This document shows positions 43,206 through 64,000 of a stretch of 64,000 bases of DNA, piece after piece. The notes under the pieces were generated by a model. The model was not told the DNA's origin, did not search any database, and saw nothing but the letters and a program-made list of their open reading frames with translations. This stretch comes from Diphasiastrum complanatum (taxonomy: Eukaryota > Streptophyta > Lycopodiopsida > Lycopodiales > Lycopodiaceae): assembly GCA_029204225.1 (NCBI GenBank), contig CM055097.1:7769676-7833675 (forward strand), given 5' to 3'. A program made the translations under genes and the position numbers. Positions within the stretch are counted from its first letter, which is position 1, and each line of letters starts with the position of its first letter.

Positions 43206-43975
43206 TGTTGGAATTAAGCATCACTCCAACTCACCAGAATTTGACTCTTTAGTATTCGCGTCATCTAAACACGAATCATTTGAGTTCGTCTTAAATATTG
43301 AGCTCTAGTACATTATGTAAATATACACACACACACTCTCTCTACAACAACTTTGCAGTCTTACTCTTTGAAGTTGAACGTCTGTACAATAATCAACTGA
43401 AGCAGAAGCGGGATCGACGACGAACTCTTCAAATTTGAAATCTTCGACTACATCCTCTTTGTTCTCCCACGAACTCAAAGTCTTCGGTTCGAGATCCACG
43501 TCACCCAAACTGCCCTGTCTAAATGTAGACCACGTCACAGTTCACTTTACTACTTCAGTAACTACACAATTTCACACTCGTTGCCCACGCAATCATTGTA
43601 ACTGCTCCATGTACATATATATACATAACGGCAACTCACGTAAACGATGATGAGTAGATGATGAGACAATCTGTGATGAACATATATGCAAGTGGAAAAG
43701 AGTGAATCGGAGTTCCTATGCGAACTCCATTGTGTCTTAATTATCTGATTCCATAGGATTAGAGATTTTAGAGCGAGTGAAAGCCATTCAAAAGTAGTTA
43801 TTCAATCTGGAACTGGCTAAGTAAGATCACTGCACACACTGTGCACCATTACTTTGAACCATTCTTGGGCACAAGATTGTGATCTGATTGTTGTATTCAC
43901 AACTGCTTAATTCAGATTCTCTATTCTTCTCGTGTTTCTTCTTCTGCGCATAATCTATTCGAGAGCACCCCAACA
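43206..43975 (+). mobile_element. Copia 5' LTR, 770 bp
   Basis: Starts TGTTGGAATT and ends CACCCCAACA. It is followed after 3 nt by TGGTTTCAGAGCC (43979-43991), a one-base variant of the initiator-Met primer-binding site. CATATATATACAT near 43612 may serve as TATA box. Terminal TGTTGG/CCAACA are inverted repeats. Confidence 0.8.
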
Positions 43976-44048
43976 GAGTGGTTTCAGAGCCTAGGTTCCA
44001 AACTACTATTAGTATATGAAGCTATTTACTATACTTAGATCATTCATC

Positions 44049-46146
44049 ATGGAAGGATCATCTTCAGAGATCCGCTTGATCAACAAGTTCAACAGTGACG
44101 ACTTCCACATTTGGAAGTTCAAGATGAAGATGATACTCATAGATTGCAGGAAGAAGTAAGAAGGAAAAGCTTATTCACGTCGAATATGAAGACAATCGCT
44201 CTCTATTCGAATAAGCAACAGTTTCCAAAAAAGAAATCTTCGAAGGACAAGAAGACAAAATCTGAGCAAACTGATTCAAACCAGCAATCACAACAACACA
44301 ATCGACATCATCAAAGCCTTAGACCAAACTCTTCATCAAGTATTGCAAAAGAACCAACCACGACATCAAGGATTGTCGAGTTCTCAAGCATAACGAAGCC
44401 AAGAAGAAGATGCAACAGGACAGAGGATTCGATTATGCTAGAACCTCTCAAGAAAAACCAACTCTGCTAATGATACAAGATTTATCCATCAAAGATGTGA
44501 TGGATTGGTATCTCGATTCTGGTGCTACTCAACACATGACAACATGTAAGTCCTTATCCGAAGACCTCACACCAACAAATTCAAAGTATGTCTACTTTGG
44601 TGAGTCAAGTGCACTAGAGATTGGAGACAAAGGATCTATATGTCTGTATCTTCCTAATGGTAAGCTGACATTGCTCAAGAATGTACTATGCGTTCCCAAA
44701 CTGACCAGAAAGTTATTGTCAGTCAGCAAGTTTATTGATCAGGGCTGCAAAGCCTCGTTCGATTCGAAGCAGTGTACCATTCTAGACAAGCACGACAAAG
44801 AAATATTCTCTGCAAACAGAGAAGGTAATCTGTACGTTCTGGGTCATGAATATGCACTTTCTACAAATGTGAGTACTTCAAATGCCCAATTATGGCATCA
44901 AAGACTAGGACATCTAAAGATGAGATCAATCTTGTACATGCATCATAATTCTATGGTCAAGGATTTAAACTTTAATGCTGACTCCACTGACATACGACAT
45001 GTCTGTGAGATGTGCTTACTAGGCAAACAACCTAGATCAAGATTTCCAAAAGGAAGGCAACCAGAGCTAATTCTGTTCTAGAATTAATACATAGTGATAT
45101 GTGCGGCCCTATGAGTATTCCCTCTCTGGGCTCTGCACTATATTTTGTCACTTTTATTGATGATTATTCTAGATTTGCCAACATTATGTTCATCAAGAAC
45201 AAGTCTAAGGCTTTTAACTATTTCAAAGACTTCAAACATTTCGTTGAGACACAGATTGGTCAACGACTCAAAACCCTTCGTATTGACAATGGTGGAGAGT
45301 TTCTATCAAACGAAATGTTTGACTATATGGCATCATTCGGCATTCATCATCAGTTCACCACCAGCTACACAACACAGTAGAATGGAGTAGCCGAAAGGAA
45401 GAACCGAACATTGTTGAATGCAGCACGATCGATGATGTCAAATGCTTAGCTCACCAAGAACTTTTGGGCTGAAGCTATTTCCCTAACTTGCTATCTGTAG
45501 AACTATTCGAGTACAAAGCAGTCGATTCAAAGACTCCCTTCAAAGCTTTCTATGGCTACAAACTGAGTCTATGACACCTCCGAGTGTTTGGCTATCTTTG
45601 CTATGTACACATTCCCTTTGATTTGAGAAAGAAGCTTGACCCTGTTAGCTGCAGGAGTATCTTCATTAGATACTCGACATCACACAAGGCATATAGAATT
45701 TTTGATGTCGAAACAAGCCGAATCTCAGTTAGTCGAGATGTCGTCTTCCTCGAAGACAAATTTTTTGACTTCAAGCAGAAGCAACCAATGCAAGAGTTCA
45801 TCCCAACGACTCCCATCACCATCGACAGGCCTCGACCTGCGACTGTTTTGACGAACATCAAAGATATCCCTGTCGCACAGCAAGGAGAATCATCATCTTA
45901 ACAACCGACTATTGTTCGAAGATTTGCAAGACATTGACAAGAACGTGATCGTTTCGTCTCTCAAGCATTCATCAGCAATGATGAACCCACTTCAGTAACA
46001 GAAGCATTGTCAAGTTCGAATGCAAACAACTGGCATTGTGCCATGCATGCTGAGTATTATTCATTAATGAAGAACAAGATCCGGCGCCTTGTTAAAGCTC
46101 TTGCAGATGCAAAGATCATCGACACTAAGTCTGTGAACTTGAAGTG
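44049..46146 (+). pseudogene. Copia gag-protease-integrase, truncated before RT
   Basis: Starts MEGSSSEIRLINKFNSDD and FHIWKFKMKM (gag). After an internal deletion it shows a damaged zinc knuckle (YCKRTNHDIKDC), protease (DWYLDSGATQHMT), pre-integrase (LWHQRLGHLKMRS) and integrase core (FVTFIDDYSRF, RIDNGGEF, NGVAERKNRTLLN after one stop near 45379). The Copia integrase tail follows (RKKLDPVSCRSIFIRYS, ISVSRDVVFLED). It ends in the first residues of RT (HCAMHAEYYSLMKN) near 46146. Frameshifts and stops throughout; RT, RNase H and a same-strand 3' LTR are missing. Confidence 0.88.
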
Positions 46147-46544
46147 AAGGTCTCCTAAATTCTAAAGTCCTGACTTAAACATTGAGTCTTAAAAAGAAAC
46201 AAATCAAAACATTGATGAACAAATCTGAAAAGAACTCAAAGCTTAACAAAGTAATTACATCATTCAATCACCAAAAGCATTCATTCATGAGACTTGCTGA
46301 GGGGTCAAGATGGGGACCCCCCCTCCCCCCGAAGGATTTTCTTAGAATTATGCAAGACCAAATGGCCCAAGGCCAAATACATATACAGTGGTTTGAGTAG
46401 ATGGATTCTTGAATCTTTACATCAATCAGATGTTGACAAATTTTGGATCTTAAAGAATCTCATAAAAAGAAAAGTGGTTTCTTAAGACATGCACAAGCTT
46501 TTATGATCAAGAATGGAGCATGCATAGTCAATAGGCATTGGATG

Positions 46545-46782
46545 TGTGACATGTGCAAGCTTCAAATCAGACATGCATGGTCATTAGGCAAGGAAAGGGA
46601 TGACATGCAAGCTTCAAGTCTGACATGCAAGTTCCAAATCAGACATGCATGGTCATTAGGCAAGAGAGGGATGACATGCAAGATTCAAATTTGACATTGC
46701 AAGTTTCAAATTAGACATGCATGGCCATTAGGCTAGGAAAGGGATGACATGCAGGCTTCAAATCTGACATGCAAGTTTTAGA

Positions 46783-46785
<3 letters not shown>
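46545..46785. repeat. Tandem repeat of about 80-100 bp units, three copies
   Basis: Units share TCAAATCAGACATGCATGG, TCATTAGGC and GGGATGACATGCA. Copies start near 46560, 46637 and 46700, with length differences between them. It runs straight into the GA microsatellite at 46786. Confidence 0.8.
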
Positions 46786-46855
<70 letters not shown>

Positions 46856-46892
46856 AGAGGTAAGAGAGTGAGTGAGTGAGTGAGTGTGTGTG
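46786..46892. repeat. (GA)n then GTGA and (GT)n microsatellite
   Basis: (AG)n to 46850, a GAGTGAGTGA run at 46866-46884, then GT repeats to about 46895. Confidence 0.95.
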
Positions 46893-46895
46893 TGT

Positions 46896-63211
<16,316 letters not shown>

Positions 63212-64000
63212 GCTTTTTTTAATGCTCCAAGTTATGACGCACTTGGTGCTCTACAAGTTTTTCTTTGTTTTAAACTTGCAATTCTTTTTGTAGATTGAGA
63301 ATAATGTCTCAGTTGATATATTTCCATATTATGGAAGGGTGATAGTGTTGACCAAAAATGATTTGCTTGAATGTTCCATATTAACTGTGAAATTTTACGA
63401 AGTCGATACGGGGCTTTGTCAGCTGTGATCTGGTTGTTTTGAGCAGTAACTTTTCTGAGCACCCATGTAAGTGGTGATGCACTGGAACATGCTCCAACAT
63501 CTTTACGATTAAAGATTTCATTGGGTTGCACCTTAACTGATTGATGTATATTCTGTAAATGTTAGTGATTATGTTTTGTGAACATTTAGCAACTATATTA
63601 TGGTAAATGTTGGTCAGTATCTTATGTGAACATGTAGCAACCAATTATGTCCAATACCCAAGTCATTAAAATTGTTGTTTGTATGAGGTTGAAAGGCAAC
63701 AAATGATTGCATGTATTTGTCTCAACATTGCACATTGACTAGTGTGATCAATGTGAAATATTGATTTGGCAAAATAGCCCAAATATCTAAATTTTAAATG
63801 TCAGCTCACCACAAGGAATGTCTCAATAATTTATTATGTTTGTATTAGCTTTTGTTTCCTTGAACAGTTGGCAAGCTATTGTAATTTGTCACATGAATTT
63901 GGAACCCATTGATGGCAAGTTTTAACCATATGACAACTACTAAGGCTATTTTACTTCTTGTCATCAAATAAGTATTGTTATTTTCTCATTATAGTTAACT
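63212..64000 (+). other. 3' flank of the ProRS gene
   Basis: No further gene. 63555-63602 and 63603-63650 form a 48-bp tandem duplication (GTAAATGTT...GTGAACAT.TAGCAAC). No clear polyadenylation signal. Confidence 0.5.

Overview
The window looks like nuclear DNA from a land plant with a large, repeat-rich genome. Only two genes can be read completely. Both encode organelle-type proteins with N-terminal extensions that look like transit peptides, and both have long introns packed with old transposable elements. The retroelements are plant-type Ty1/Copia and LINE remnants, and long CT/GA microsatellites are frequent. I favour a fern or another non-flowering vascular plant over a compact angiosperm genome; this is inference, not read directly from the sequence.

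Gene 1 (+, 14555-36044, 10 exons, 334 codons) encodes a type-A ribose-5-phosphate isomerase (RpiA) for the Calvin cycle and pentose phosphate pathway. Its 11-kb second intron holds two minus-strand LINEs, a non-autonomous minus-strand LTR retrotransposon nested in one of them, and the 3' end of another LTR element. Its 7-kb fifth intron holds a 1.2-kb array of a TTTTCGAGACTC-like motif, a Copia integrase fragment, a hAT-like element and a Copia-type LTR next to exon 6. Gene 2 (+, 47991-63211, 11 exons, 553 codons) encodes a class II prolyl-tRNA synthetase of the plant organellar type. Its introns hold a minus-strand Copia, two hAT-like elements with 8-bp target duplications, and a tRNA-derived SINE with a 15-bp target duplication. 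The two products share no pathway, but both are expected in organelles. Both start codons follow directly on GA-rich leaders.

Left arm (1-14.5 kb): one exon of a minus-strand gene leaving the left edge, a textbook solo LTR (5502-6152), a 663-bp tandem duplication, a 928-bp tandem duplication inside a long decayed coding region I cannot assign (8.4-11.8 kb), a LINE fragment and a strong 100-nt hairpin. Between the genes (36-48 kb): nested, partly inverted Copia fragments, LTRs, CT microsatellites and a short tandem repeat. Right edge: no further gene.

Three introns appear to use GC-AG splice sites (two in gene 1, one in gene 2). The best candidates for something undescribed are the unassigned decayed coding region at 8.4-11.8 kb and a small family of hAT-like elements that share CATAG/CTTAG ends but carry different sets of short palindromic repeats just inside those ends.
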